Shown here one piece after another: positions 1 to 7,658 of a stretch of 11,080 bases of DNA. Origin of the DNA: Bacteroidales bacterium (lineage in GTDB: Bacteria > Bacteroidota > Bacteroidia > Bacteroidales > VadinHA17); the NCBI GenBank assembly GCA_003501665.1, contig DNOQ01000328.1, positions 1 through 11,080 on the forward strand, read 5' to 3'. Under the pieces are notes generated by a model. That model did no database searches. It saw nothing but the letters and a program-made list of their open reading frames with translations, and was not told the origin of the DNA. A program made the translations under genes and the position numbers. Within the stretch, counting starts at the first letter, position 1. Every line of letters starts with the position of its first letter.

Positions 1-178
1 TGTTTTTTGCGACAATAGCAATTTTTCCATCTTTGACGGCAATATCCATCACCTCGTTGATATTGTTTTTCGGATCAATCACGTGTCCGCCCTTTATTAC
101 TATGTTGTATGTCTGTGCCCGGGAAAGACTGCTGATAATCAGGAATATGACAAGAATCATTAGATTTCTTATTTTCAT
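1..178 (-). CDS. Exported amidohydrolase (dihydroorotase/deacetylase-like), N-terminal fragment
   Basis: This is the first 59 codons of a minus-strand gene that runs off the left edge. The start is the ATG at 176-178. Residues 1-22 form a signal peptide: a basic start (MKIR), a hydrophobic stretch, then SRAQ as a likely cleavage site, so the enzyme is probably exported. The mature part opens with YNIVIKGGHVIDPKNN and then MDIAVKDGKIAIVAKN. That is the standard small beta-sandwich opening of metal-dependent amidohydrolases of the dihydroorotase/D-aminoacylase/'amidohydrolase/deacetylase' group. The metal-binding HxH motif would follow outside the window, so substrate and activity cannot be judged. 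It lies 59 bases downstream of hflC on the same strand and might be read through from it, but the gap leaves room for its own promoter. The superfamily is fairly sure; the subfamily is inference. Confidence 0.75.
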   Translation of the reverse strand, partial: MKIRNLMILVIFLIISSLSRAQTYNIVIKGGHVIDPKNNINEVMDIAVKDGKIAIVAKN

Positions 179-237
179 TTTTTGTGAATTGGTTTAAAGA
201 TATTATCTCTCTTTCGCAAAATAATTATTTAACCTGA

Positions 238-1182
238 TTAATCAATATTTATAAGATACTTATATAATTCACTTTTTGTGGACAGTATAACAATTGTTGT
301 TGTGTCGAATGTTTTTTCGAAAGTTTCCATCGATTTCATGAAAGTATAGAGTTTTTGTGATGTAGCCGACTGGTTATACGCGGCGGCGTATATAGACGTT
401 GCCCTGGCGTCAGCCTGACCTCTTATTTCTTCAGCCTTCCGGTAAGCTTCCGATTGAATGACTTTGAGGTCCCTTTCTTTTTCACCATTTATCTTTGAAG
501 CTTCGCCGGCACCTTCTGACCTGAATTTTTCGGCTATTCTGAATCTTTCGCTTATCATACGTTGATAAACCTGTGTCTGAACTTCACTTACATAATTAAG
601 ATGTTTAATTCGTACATCCAGTATTACAATACCAAGATCACTGGCTTTCTGGTTTGACGATTTCAGGATCATATCCTGGATCTTGAGTCTTCCGTCCTGG
701 ATAGTTGCCAGTGTATCGCCAATCTCCTCGCTTACAGAACCTGATGAGGTGGGAACTCTGTTAACTGATCTGACCACCTCCTCCAGATCGTGATTTGCAA
801 TAAAATCACGTGTTTCACCGTCAAGAATATCTGCCAGCCTTGACTGAGCACCTCTTTCATCGGTAAGTCTTTTAAAGAATTGAAGAGGATCTGTGATTTG
901 CCACCTGGCATAAGTGTCGACAAATATGAATTTCTTATCTTTTGTCGGCACCTGGTTAGGATCACCATCCCATTCCATATACCTTTTTTCAAAATAGTTG
1001 GTCCTTTGAATAAAGGGCATTTTGATTTTCAGTCCAGGCGTAATTTTAGCCTCACCTATAGGTTTCCCGAACTGTGTAATGACTACCTGTTCGGTCTCCT
1101 TGACCATGAAAACTGTTTCCAGGATCAGGATAAGAGCGACTGTTGCAATCGCCAGCTGAATTATTATTTTTCTGATTTTCAT
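238..1182 (-). CDS. hflC: HflC, SPFH-family modulator of FtsH protease
   Basis: HflC is the membrane-anchored partner of HflK. In known systems the two assemble into a large cage around FtsH hexamers and limit access of membrane substrates to that AAA protease. The 314-residue product is close to the usual HflC length of about 330. It has one N-terminal membrane segment (about residues 6-26), then the SPFH/band-7 domain (about 27-215) with typical stretches such as TEQVVITQFGKPIGE and FVDTYARWQITDP. An insertion-like region at about 145-180 precedes ILDVRIKHLNYV. A charged, Ala/Glu-rich coiled coil follows (about 210-270: RIAEKFRSEGAGEA, EEIRGQADARATSIYAAAYN), and the family's C-terminal block ends with ILSTKSELYKYL. 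It begins with ATG 11 bases after hflK and is surely cotranscribed with it. No internal stop or missing block is seen. Confidence 0.95.
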   Translation of the reverse strand: MKIRKIIIQLAIATVALILILETVFMVKETEQVVITQFGKPIGEAKITPGLKIKMPFIQRTNYFEKRYMEWDGDPNQVPTKDKKFIFVDTYARWQITDPLQFFKRLTDERGAQSRLADILDGETRDFIANHDLEEVVRSVNRVPTSSGSVSEEIGDTLATIQDGRLKIQDMILKSSNQKASDLGIVILDVRIKHLNYVSEVQTQVYQRMISERFRIAEKFRSEGAGEASKINGEKERDLKVIQSEAYRKAEEIRGQADARATSIYAAAYNQSATSQKLYTFMKSMETFEKTFDTTTIVILSTKSELYKYLINID

Positions 1183-1193
1183 GATTTTCCGGA

Positions 1194-2168
1194 TTATTTG
1201 TTTCTCATCTGCATTTGCAGAAGTGGTAATACACTGTTGCCTTCTTCGTCAGTAATAATTTTGTTCCCCAGGCGGGGTATCACATTCTGCATTGTCTCCA
1301 GGTATAATCTCTGTTTTGTGACGGCCGGAGCTTTAACATATTCCCTGTACAGTGCATTGAATCTGGAGGCTTCACCCAATGCATTATTTACCCGCTCACT
1401 TGCATATCCTTCGGCTTTCTGGATTGTTTCATCAGCCTGGCCCCTTGCCCTGGGAATGATCTTATTGTATTCCGATCTTGCCTGATTTATAAGTGTTTCT
1501 TTTTCCTGCTGAGCCTGATTTACCGCATTAAAAGCATCCTTTACCGGGTCCGGTGGATTTACATCCTGAAGGATCACCTGCTCAATTTTGATTCCCAGAG
1601 AATATTCAGAGCATAATCTCTGTATTTCAAGTTGTACGATATTGGCAATTTCGGCTCGACCTACTGTTAAAACTTCATTCACGGTACGGTCGCCTACTAT
1701 TTGTCGCATTATTGCTTCGGAGATATCACGCATCGTGTTTACCGGTTCCCTTACCTTGAAGAGATATTTATAAGGATCATCGATCCGGTACTGGACTACC
1801 CATTCCACATCAGCGAGGTTAAGATCGCCGGTCAGCATAAGCGATTCGTTTGCAGTTCCTGTTTTTGTATATTCCGATCTTATACCACTGCTTAAGGTAC
1901 GGAATCCGAATTCCTGCTTGTGCTGTCGTTCCACAGCAACTTTATAGAGTTTCTCAAGTATGGGTAATTTGACATGAAGACCAGATTCTTCAGTACGGAT
2001 GTACCTGCCAAATCTTGTTATCACGCCAACCTCTTCGGGCCGGATCTGGAAGAAAGTCATTGCGAGCAGTACCACGATCAGAATACCATATATACTTAAT
2101 TTGAAATAAGGTATATACTTTTTCAGATCAGGAGGTTTGATAGAAGTGTTGTATTGATAAAAATCCAT
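1194..2168 (-). CDS. hflK: HflK, SPFH-family modulator of FtsH protease
   Basis: HflK pairs with HflC in the inner-membrane complex that encloses FtsH. The 324-residue protein has a short cytoplasmic N terminus, one membrane segment (about 22-41) and the HflK signature RPEEVGVITRFGRY just after it. The SPFH domain includes NESLMLTGDLNLADVEWVVQ (about 107-126) and DVNPPDPVKDAFNAVNQAQQ (about 202-221). A long coiled coil follows (about 215-275). It lacks the long Gly-rich N-terminal extension of the 419-residue E. coli protein, which is common outside the Proteobacteria. The ATG at 2166-2168 is the only sensible start because the membrane segment follows so soon. It lies 16 bases downstream of the M48 protease gene and 11 bases upstream of hflC, so the three form one operon. 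Confidence 0.95.
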   Translation of the reverse strand: MDFYQYNTSIKPPDLKKYIPYFKLSIYGILIVVLLAMTFFQIRPEEVGVITRFGRYIRTEESGLHVKLPILEKLYKVAVERQHKQEFGFRTLSSGIRSEYTKTGTANESLMLTGDLNLADVEWVVQYRIDDPYKYLFKVREPVNTMRDISEAIMRQIVGDRTVNEVLTVGRAEIANIVQLEIQRLCSEYSLGIKIEQVILQDVNPPDPVKDAFNAVNQAQQEKETLINQARSEYNKIIPRARGQADETIQKAEGYASERVNNALGEASRFNALYREYVKAPAVTKQRLYLETMQNVIPRLGNKIITDEEGNSVLPLLQMQMRNK

Positions 2169-2184
2169 TTTATTATGTATTAAA

Positions 2185-3651
2185 TTATTGTCCGATAACT
2201 TTAATCAGTTTCCCAGCCTGAATAGTGCTGGTGAGTTCCATATTATTAAGGAATGCGACTTCTTCCAATTTCGTCTGGGGTACACCATAATATGTAAGTA
2301 TACCCGAAAGTGTACCTGTTCTTGGAGCCTTTTTAACAAACACTTTAGTTGGTTTTACATTGAGTTTTGAAGGATCTGTCAGCGTGGCAAATGTCTTCAT
2401 TGATGATTCCATCGGATTGAAAAAGACATTGAAATCGGCTTCGGAAGATACGCCATGAAAAACATAAATATAAGGGCTGTATTCAATAAAATACGTCAGT
2501 ACCAGGTTCGATGTTTGCTGTCCCGTAGACTGATCCTGGTTAATCTGCCTTGAAACTGTTGCTTTTGCCGGCATACCATTCACTGTGGTATTTTTTGTTT
2601 CCAGAAGTGTCAGTCCAAGTTGCTGAAGAGTATTTTCCGCAGCGTTCTGAAGTGTCTTATCTGGAGAAATAGTGAAAACCATCAGGGCTTTTCCATCAGG
2701 CGGTCCCATGTTTACCTGTGACGGGGTATTTTCATACTTCCATCCCGACGGAAATGAAAATCTGAATTTCAGTTCAGGATGATAAAAGGTGTTACCTTCA
2801 ACAAAACCCTGTCTGGGATCTTCTCCATAAACAATACCGTCGATCATTTGAAGGTAACTGTCCTGATTGACTTTCCAATCGGCATAATTCAGACGGGCCT
2901 GCCATTCGGCGGATGTTCTGTGGACAGAGTTATAACGATCGCCCGGGTCCGGATGGGTCGACAGAAATGTCGGGACACCGCCATGACTATCAGCCATGTT
3001 CATTTTATTCAGCACCTGGAAGAAATCTGCCATTTTATGAGCATCATAACTGATTTTTGAGGAATATTCCACGCCCAGGGCATCAGCCTCCCTTTCATTA
3101 TCACGGCTGAAACTGAGAAATAATAGCTGCATTCCCTGCATTGCATATCCGGCATATTGGGCAAATTTTTCGGAAGCAATCATTCCACCAATCAAAAGCA
3201 GCTGGCCAAGTTGCTGTTTGGTCTGCTGACTTACCGAATGACGGGCCGTTATATGTCCCATTTCATGCCCTATCACACCAATAAGTTCAGCCTCGTTGTT
3301 GAACTGTGCCAAAATACCACGGGTAAGATACATATATCCTCCGGGTACTGCAAAAGCATTGACAACCGGGGAATCCAGAATCTTGATGTGATACTCGAGA
3401 TTCGGTCTGTGCGAAATTGCTCCCATCTCGGTGGTCTTTGTTCTGATGAAATTAAGAAGATAATCGCTTTTGTATTCACCAAATGTTGCAATAACCTGCG
3501 GATCATAGGCTAACCCCATCCGGACCTCCTGTTCTTCCGACATAAGCATAATCTGTTTTTTTCCTGTGACAGGATTTACTGCACAGGAAAATACAATGAG
3601 AATAGTCAGGAATAACAATGTACACTTTAAAGGAATAATAACTCTGTTCAT
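2185..3651 (-). CDS. M48-family zinc metalloprotease, lipoprotein
   Basis: This is a predicted envelope zinc protease of the BepA/LoiP-like branch of M48. The frame is open back to a TTG at 3697-3699, but I choose the ATG at 3649-3651 (488 aa). It puts a textbook lipoprotein signal first: a basic start MNRVIIPLK, a hydrophobic core, then the lipobox IVFSC with Cys23 as the lipidated residue. In this numbering the zinc motif HEMGH is at 129-133 and the third ligand is Glu186 in SRDNEREAD, so the active site is intact. PGGYMYLTRG (103-112) and STHPDPGDR (about 231-239) are further family blocks. A beta-rich region follows (about 270-430). The last ~50 residues (TLSGILTYYGVPQTKLEEVA, ending IQAGKLIKVIG) are a small repeat-like C-terminal domain found in some M48 proteins. 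It heads an operon with hflK (16-base gap). The exact substrate is unknown; quality control of outer-membrane proteins is an inference from relatives. Confidence 0.9.
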   Translation of the reverse strand: MNRVIIPLKCTLLFLTILIVFSCAVNPVTGKKQIMLMSEEQEVRMGLAYDPQVIATFGEYKSDYLLNFIRTKTTEMGAISHRPNLEYHIKILDSPVVNAFAVPGGYMYLTRGILAQFNNEAELIGVIGHEMGHITARHSVSQQTKQQLGQLLLIGGMIASEKFAQYAGYAMQGMQLLFLSFSRDNEREADALGVEYSSKISYDAHKMADFFQVLNKMNMADSHGGVPTFLSTHPDPGDRYNSVHRTSAEWQARLNYADWKVNQDSYLQMIDGIVYGEDPRQGFVEGNTFYHPELKFRFSFPSGWKYENTPSQVNMGPPDGKALMVFTISPDKTLQNAAENTLQQLGLTLLETKNTTVNGMPAKATVSRQINQDQSTGQQTSNLVLTYFIEYSPYIYVFHGVSSEADFNVFFNPMESSMKTFATLTDPSKLNVKPTKVFVKKAPRTGTLSGILTYYGVPQTKLEEVAFLNNMELTSTIQAGKLIKVIGQ

Positions 3652-3757
3652 ATGAATATGAATTTCTATGTTAATTGTCTTACTTATGAGGCGTACCAAT
3701 TGGGTTTAGAAAATCATTCTCAAATATCGTGAAATTCTTTTATCGATCCGTATATTA

Positions 3758-5032
3758 TCAGATCTTTCTTATTAAAACCTTATCAATCCTGTTGCCATCA
3801 ATATCTATTATCTCGATGGAATATCCGGCATATTCTATTTTATCACCTATGCGCGGTATCCGGTTGATTTTGCTGAATACAAATCCGGCCACTGTCGAAT
3901 AGTCAACTTTTTCAAAATCTATTGTGAATCCTTCAATTATTCCATCCAGAATTTCAGCCGGTGCATCGCCATTTACCAGAACCGATTTATCATCCCTTAT
4001 AAAAATGTCAGGTTCATAAGGTTCCCCTTCTTCAGGCACTTCACCGATTATGTTTTCCATTATATCATGAAGGGTAATTATTCCTTCAAAGCTTCCATAT
4101 TCATTTACCACAACACAAAACTGAGTAAGTTTTTCCTTGAACAGTTCAAGTACTTTATGTGCATCCGATGTTTCAGGTATTATTAAAGGCTGAACAAGCA
4201 GGTCCTTGATCTTCATCTCTTTATTTCTATTCAGCGAAATAAGGTAATCTCTGACGACTAAAACCCCTGCAAAATTTTCGAGTGATCCGTTACAGCAGAG
4301 TATTTTACTGTGTTTTGTTCCCATTATTTCCGATCTGATGACTTCTTCAGGCTTCTTAAGGTTGATCCATTCAACTTCAGTGCGATGGGTCATTATATGT
4401 TTTGCTCTCTTATCAGAAAAATAAAAGACTTTTTCATGAATTTTATTTTGCTCCTGTTCGATGACTCCTTCCCGGGAAGCAAGTTTTATCATTTGTCTCA
4501 GTTCAGCTTCAGTAATATGCTCGATTTTGTGTTTAATGCCTAAAATTTTTACTATAACTGATGTTGATGAAGAAAGAAATTTTATAAAGGGATAGAACGA
4601 TTTACTGAAAAATGAGATGAAAGGGGCAATTCTGATGGCAATTTTTTCAGGATTGCTGAGGGAAATGATTTTTGGCACAAGCTCTCCTATTACAATTGAG
4701 AAGTACGTAATGATAATGATTGTCAGTACAAGAGCAACATTGTGTGCAGAATTACCAATAAATCCGATCTTTTCAAAGAGAGGTGCCACATCATCGGCAA
4801 GATTACTTCCTCCGTAATAACCGGTCACAATACCTATCAGAGTTATTCCTACCTGTATTGCAGACAGGAAATTTCCGGAGTTGTCAAGTAAACGCAAAGC
4901 TGTCGAGGCTCCGTTGCGGCCTTCATTTCTTAATTGTTCCAGTCTTGATCTTTTGCTTGAAACAAGCGCTATCTCGGATAATGAAAAAAAACCATTAAGC
5001 AGTATCAGGACTGTCAGTATTAATATTTCCAT
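3758..5032 (-). CDS. CNNM/CBS-pair/CorC_HlyC membrane protein ('hemolysin family', likely Mg2+ handling)
   Basis: The 424-residue protein has the full three-part layout of the CNNM (DUF21) family. It starts with a membrane domain (about 1-195; NGFFSLSEIALVSSKRSRLE at 13-32, GELVPKIISLSNPEKIA at 116-132). A CBS-domain pair follows (about 210-330, ending with FCVVVNEYGSFEGIITLHDI at 305-324 and MENIIGEVPEE after it). A C-terminal CorC_HlyC domain completes it (about 340-424). Members bind ATP/Mg2+ through the CBS pair and act in Mg2+ export or cobalt/magnesium resistance; the old label 'hemolysin' (TlyC-like) is historical. I infer an inner-membrane ion-transport role, with the ion unproven. 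It is 74 bases after the peroxiredoxin gene and 106 before the M48 gene, so cotranscription with either is uncertain. All domains look complete. Confidence 0.9.
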   Translation of the reverse strand: MEILILTVLILLNGFFSLSEIALVSSKRSRLEQLRNEGRNGASTALRLLDNSGNFLSAIQVGITLIGIVTGYYGGSNLADDVAPLFEKIGFIGNSAHNVALVLTIIIITYFSIVIGELVPKIISLSNPEKIAIRIAPFISFFSKSFYPFIKFLSSSTSVIVKILGIKHKIEHITEAELRQMIKLASREGVIEQEQNKIHEKVFYFSDKRAKHIMTHRTEVEWINLKKPEEVIRSEIMGTKHSKILCCNGSLENFAGVLVVRDYLISLNRNKEMKIKDLLVQPLIIPETSDAHKVLELFKEKLTQFCVVVNEYGSFEGIITLHDIMENIIGEVPEEGEPYEPDIFIRDDKSVLVNGDAPAEILDGIIEGFTIDFEKVDYSTVAGFVFSKINRIPRIGDKIEYAGYSIEIIDIDGNRIDKVLIRKI

Positions 5033-5106
5033 AAATGATCAGATCAGTCTGTCGATCTGCCCTGTTTTTGTAATTCTTCTGAACAGATCAGGTTAAAATG
5101 TGAAAG

Positions 5107-5577
5107 TTAATCGTTTTTTTTCAGAATCAGAACAATTTTAAGGGCTTCGTCAATATGTCGTTGTGTATTGAATTGGGAATCAATAATAAAAACTACTTTT
5201 CCTGTTTTGTCTGCAACATATGTCACTCTTCCCGGGATGAGTCCGAAAATTTTAGATGGTACGCCGAATAATTTTCTTACGGTATTAATTTCGTCACTTA
5301 GCAGGGTATAGTTCAGTCTGTTTGATTCTGCAAAATTCTTATGGCTCTCCACCGACTGGCCACTTATTCCGATTATTGCGGCATCAGTATCTTCGAATGT
5401 CTCCGACATGTCGCGGAAATAACAGGCTTCTCTTGTACAGCTGAGACTGCCGTCCTGTGGATAGAAAAAGATTACAAGCTTTTTTTTACCGATCAGACTG
5501 CTTATGTCAAATATTTTGCCGTTCTGATCCGGCAGAGAGAAGTGGGGTATCATGTCCCCGATTTTAACAGGTTCCAT
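5107..5577 (-). CDS. bcp: Peroxiredoxin, Bcp/PrxQ type
   Basis: This is a thiol peroxidase that reduces hydrogen peroxide and organic hydroperoxides, normally recycled by thioredoxin. The 156-residue length fits the Bcp/PrxQ group. The opening GDMIPHFSLPDQNGK is the AhpC/TSA start. The active site FYPQDGSLSCTREACYFRD has peroxidatic Cys47 and, five residues on, Cys52, the resolving-cysteine position of the helix-type PrxQ enzymes. In the PxxxTxxC motif the Thr is replaced by Ser44, a conservative change seen in active enzymes. Arg117 in PGRVTYVAD matches the conserved catalytic arginine. No signal peptide, so it is cytoplasmic. It lies 118 bases downstream of hcp on the same strand. A joint oxidative/nitrosative stress role is plausible, but a shared transcript is not shown. 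Confidence 0.93.
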   Translation of the reverse strand: MEPVKIGDMIPHFSLPDQNGKIFDISSLIGKKKLVIFFYPQDGSLSCTREACYFRDMSETFEDTDAAIIGISGQSVESHKNFAESNRLNYTLLSDEINTVRKLFGVPSKIFGLIPGRVTYVADKTGKVVFIIDSQFNTQRHIDEALKIVLILKKND

Positions 5578-5695
5578 TATTACAAGGTTATGATTGAATT
5601 ATCCTTTTCATTTCAAGAAGAGAACCAAGGTAATTATTAAGGGTTTTAAGATAATCAATTTATATCTTCAGGAAGAACAGGCTCCGGTTAAGCTA

Positions 5696-7333
5696 TTAGC
5701 TGAGCCCGAATATTTTCATATCCTCTTCCACAGTTGTATTGACCTGTACTCCGAATTTTTCCTGAACAACTTTCAGCACATTCTGCGTCATGAAACCGGG
5801 AAGTGTTGGTCCGATATGGGTATTCTTTATTCCCAGATAAAGCAGTGCAAGATGAACAATTATTGCTTTCTGTTCGTACCAGGCAATATTGAACACGATC
5901 GGGAGCTTGTTTATATCATCAAGATTGAGGACCTCCTTGAGTTTCAGCGCAACGAATGCCCATGAATATGAATCATTGCACTGGCCTGCATCGAGAACTC
6001 TGGGAATTCCGTTGATATCGCCCAGGTTAAGTTTGTTGTAACGGTATTTTGCACAACCTGAAGTGAGAATTACCGTATCTTTAGGTAACTGTCTGGCAAA
6101 TTCGGTATAGTATTCCCTGCTCTTCTGACGGGCATCGCATCCCGACATAACAACAAGCTTCTTTATTGCACCTGAATTTACGGCCTCAAGAACTTTGTCA
6201 GCGAGAGCCAGTACCTGATTATGTGCGAAACCGATAGTTAACTCGCCATTCTCAATTTCCTTCGGAGGCTGACACTTTTTTGCAAGCTCAATGATTTCCG
6301 AGAAGTCCTTCTGTCCGTCGGGCAGCTTTTTGTCAATATACTTCCATCCCGGCATCCCGGTTGCTCCGGTGGTAAATATCCTGTCATTATATGTTGTACT
6401 TTTCCGGGGGGGAACCAGACAATTGGTTGTAAAAAGCACAGGGCCATTGAAGGTCTCAAATTCATCAAGCTGCCTGTGCCAGGCATTACCATAATTACCT
6501 GCAAGATGGCTGTATTTTTTGAACGCGGGATAGGCATGTGACGGGAGCATTTCAGAATGTGTATAAATGTCTACACCCTTTCCATCGCTCTGGATCAGCA
6601 ACTGCTCCAGATCTTTAAGATCGTGCCCACTGACCAGTATTCCAGGATTATTACGTGTTCCGATCCGGACTTTTGTAATTTCGGGATTGCCATAAGTTGA
6701 TGTATTTGCCTTATCCAGTAAAGCCATCACTTTTACACCATGCTCTCCCGTACGCATTACCCATTCAAGCATTCCGTTCAGATCCATAGGTTTTGTTATC
6801 ATTACAAGGGTCTGTTCCATGAAATCAAATATCTCAGGATCCTCAAAACCAAGGTTGAAGGCATGCTCGGCATAAGCAGCCACACCCTTTATTCCGAACA
6901 ATGCATATTGTTTAAGGGAACGGATATCTTCATTTTGATCGAAGGTTAATGTACCTGTCTGGTTTGCTTTTTCATAGAAATCCTGGTCTGTGTTTCCGCT
7001 CCAGTTGATCGATTCATGAATCGCTCCAATAGCGGTTCTGGCTTTAAGGTTATCCCTGTATATAAGACAATCCCTGACAGCCTGTATAATCGACTTGTCA
7101 TCAAAATTGGCATTGGTGATTGTCATGAAGAGGCAATTAGTTATATGCCTGCTCTCAACATTTGTATCGATGCCATTCTTCCTGGCTTCGATGGTTGTAA
7201 ATGCCAATCCCTGGCATGCAAATACCAGCAGATCCTGAATATTGGCAGTCTCTTCTCTCTTTCCGCAGACTCCGTTAATTGTACAGCCCGTGTTCCTGAC
7301 TGTTTCCTGACACTGGTTGCAAAACATACTCAT
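5696..7333 (-). CDS. hcp: Hybrid cluster protein (hydroxylamine reductase / NO reductase), class I
   Basis: Hcp carries a cubane Fe-S cluster and a hybrid Fe-S-O cluster. It reduces hydroxylamine in vitro and is considered a high-affinity NO reductase and S-nitrosylase in some bacteria. The N-terminal cysteines are C5-x2-C8-x8-C17-x5-C23, the compact [4Fe-4S] spacing of class I proteins from strict anaerobes. The hybrid-cluster ligands are all present: His237 (VSGHDL), Glu261 (HSEML), Cys305 (TTNCLVPP), Cys399 (MSGCDARQ), Cys427 (TSGCAKYR), Cys452 (AGQCND) and Glu487 with Lys489 (WYEQKA). Each sits seven positions before its counterpart as I remember the Desulfovibrio numbering, which suggests an intact fold. 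Length 545 aa is normal. Met1 (7331-7333) or Met3 (7325-7327) could be the start; Met3 would give the usual MFCxQCQE start. A good promoter lies just upstream. No hcr reductase gene is adjacent. Confidence 0.97.
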   Translation of the reverse strand: MSMFCNQCQETVRNTGCTINGVCGKREETANIQDLLVFACQGLAFTTIEARKNGIDTNVESRHITNCLFMTITNANFDDKSIIQAVRDCLIYRDNLKARTAIGAIHESINWSGNTDQDFYEKANQTGTLTFDQNEDIRSLKQYALFGIKGVAAYAEHAFNLGFEDPEIFDFMEQTLVMITKPMDLNGMLEWVMRTGEHGVKVMALLDKANTSTYGNPEITKVRIGTRNNPGILVSGHDLKDLEQLLIQSDGKGVDIYTHSEMLPSHAYPAFKKYSHLAGNYGNAWHRQLDEFETFNGPVLFTTNCLVPPRKSTTYNDRIFTTGATGMPGWKYIDKKLPDGQKDFSEIIELAKKCQPPKEIENGELTIGFAHNQVLALADKVLEAVNSGAIKKLVVMSGCDARQKSREYYTEFARQLPKDTVILTSGCAKYRYNKLNLGDINGIPRVLDAGQCNDSYSWAFVALKLKEVLNLDDINKLPIVFNIAWYEQKAIIVHLALLYLGIKNTHIGPTLPGFMTQNVLKVVQEKFGVQVNTTVEEDMKIFGLS

Positions 7334-7359
7334 AATTTTCGGTTTTAATGTGTGGGTTG

Positions 7360-7367
7360 CAAATATA
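7360..7367 (-). promoter_or_regulatory. Predicted Bacteroidota -7 promoter box for hcp
   Basis: On the minus strand this reads TATATTTG, an exact match to the Bacteroidota -7 consensus TAnnTTTG. It ends 26 bases before the hcp ATG, which would leave a leader of about 20 bases. The -33 region holds only an A/T run (TTTTTAAAAA at 7380-7389) and no clear TTTG, so the upstream half is weak. A regulator binding site for NO control (HcpR/FNR type) would be expected near here, but I could not recognise one with confidence. Confidence 0.5.
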
Positions 7368-7496
7368 GTCTTTTACTTGTTTTTAAAAAGGGAATGGTGT
7401 TAATGAAGATAAAAGTAATTAAAGTATCATTAGTGTCCGACTAAATTTGTTGAGTGAGAATTAAATTATTGATATTAATGACATTAAATACAGGCC

Positions 7497-7509
7497 GCCC
7501 CGATGGGGC
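7497..7509. repeat. GC hairpin 1 of the repeat element
   Basis: GCCCC-GAT-GGGGC forms a five-pair stem with a three-base loop. It directly follows the ATTAAATACAGG arm. Together they form a 27-base unit (7483-7509) whose inverted partner is 7646-7672. Confidence 0.7.
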
Positions 7510-7547
7510 TTACATTTTTGTTTATGCATAATTTCTACAAACAGGCC

Positions 7548-7561
7548 GTCCCTAACGGGAC
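7548..7561. repeat. GC hairpin 2 of the repeat element
   Basis: GTCCC-TAAC-GGGAC forms a five-pair stem with a four-base loop. It follows the inner ATTTCTACAAACAG arm with the same short linker (GCC after the arm) as seen at hairpin 1, so the arm-plus-hairpin design is repeated. Confidence 0.7.
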
Positions 7562-7589
7562 TCTATAAAGCCAAACTCCGTAGAGCCTG

Positions 7590-7605
7590 TCCCGCCCAAG
7601 CGGGA
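7590..7605. repeat. GC hairpin 3 of the repeat element
   Basis: TCCCGC-CCAA-GCGGGA forms a six-pair stem with a four-base loop. On the minus strand it follows the inner arm (7612-7625) after a short spacer. Just left of it, 7575-7590 (ACTCCGTAGAGCCTGT) looks like a worn copy of the hairpin-5'-arm junction seen intact at 7647-7665. Confidence 0.65.
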
Positions 7606-7645
7606 AGTGAACTGTTTGTAGAAATAAGGTGCCTCAATTATTTTA

Positions 7646-7658
7646 GCTCCGTAGGAGC
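7646..7658. repeat. GC hairpin 4 of the repeat element
   Basis: GCTCC-GTA-GGAGC forms a five-pair stem with a three-base loop, adjacent to the right outer arm CCTGTATTTAAT. Compared with hairpin 1 the middle stem pair has changed on both sides (C-G to T-A), so pairing is kept. Confidence 0.7.

Noticed and set aside
880..1485. A 201-codon plus-strand open frame crossing hflC and hflK
   Set aside because: It is antisense to two clearly recognised genes, spans their junction, and its translation is rich in Cys, Phe and Tyr with no domain pattern. It is a shadow frame.
3652..3699. A longer start for the M48 protease at the TTG 3697-3699
   Set aside because: The extra 16 residues are polar and would spoil the signal peptide; the ATG at 3649-3651 gives a standard lipoprotein signal with Cys at residue 23.
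5040..5059. A terminator between the peroxiredoxin and CNNM genes (CAGATC...GATCTG hairpin)
   Set aside because: The stem is six pairs with an eight-base loop and no T run follows on the minus strand, so it does not support a terminator call.
7368..7418. An FNR/HcpR-type operator upstream of hcp
   Set aside because: I looked for a TTGA-N6-TCAA-like dyad and found only the A/T palindrome TTTTTAAAAA, which is too simple to call.
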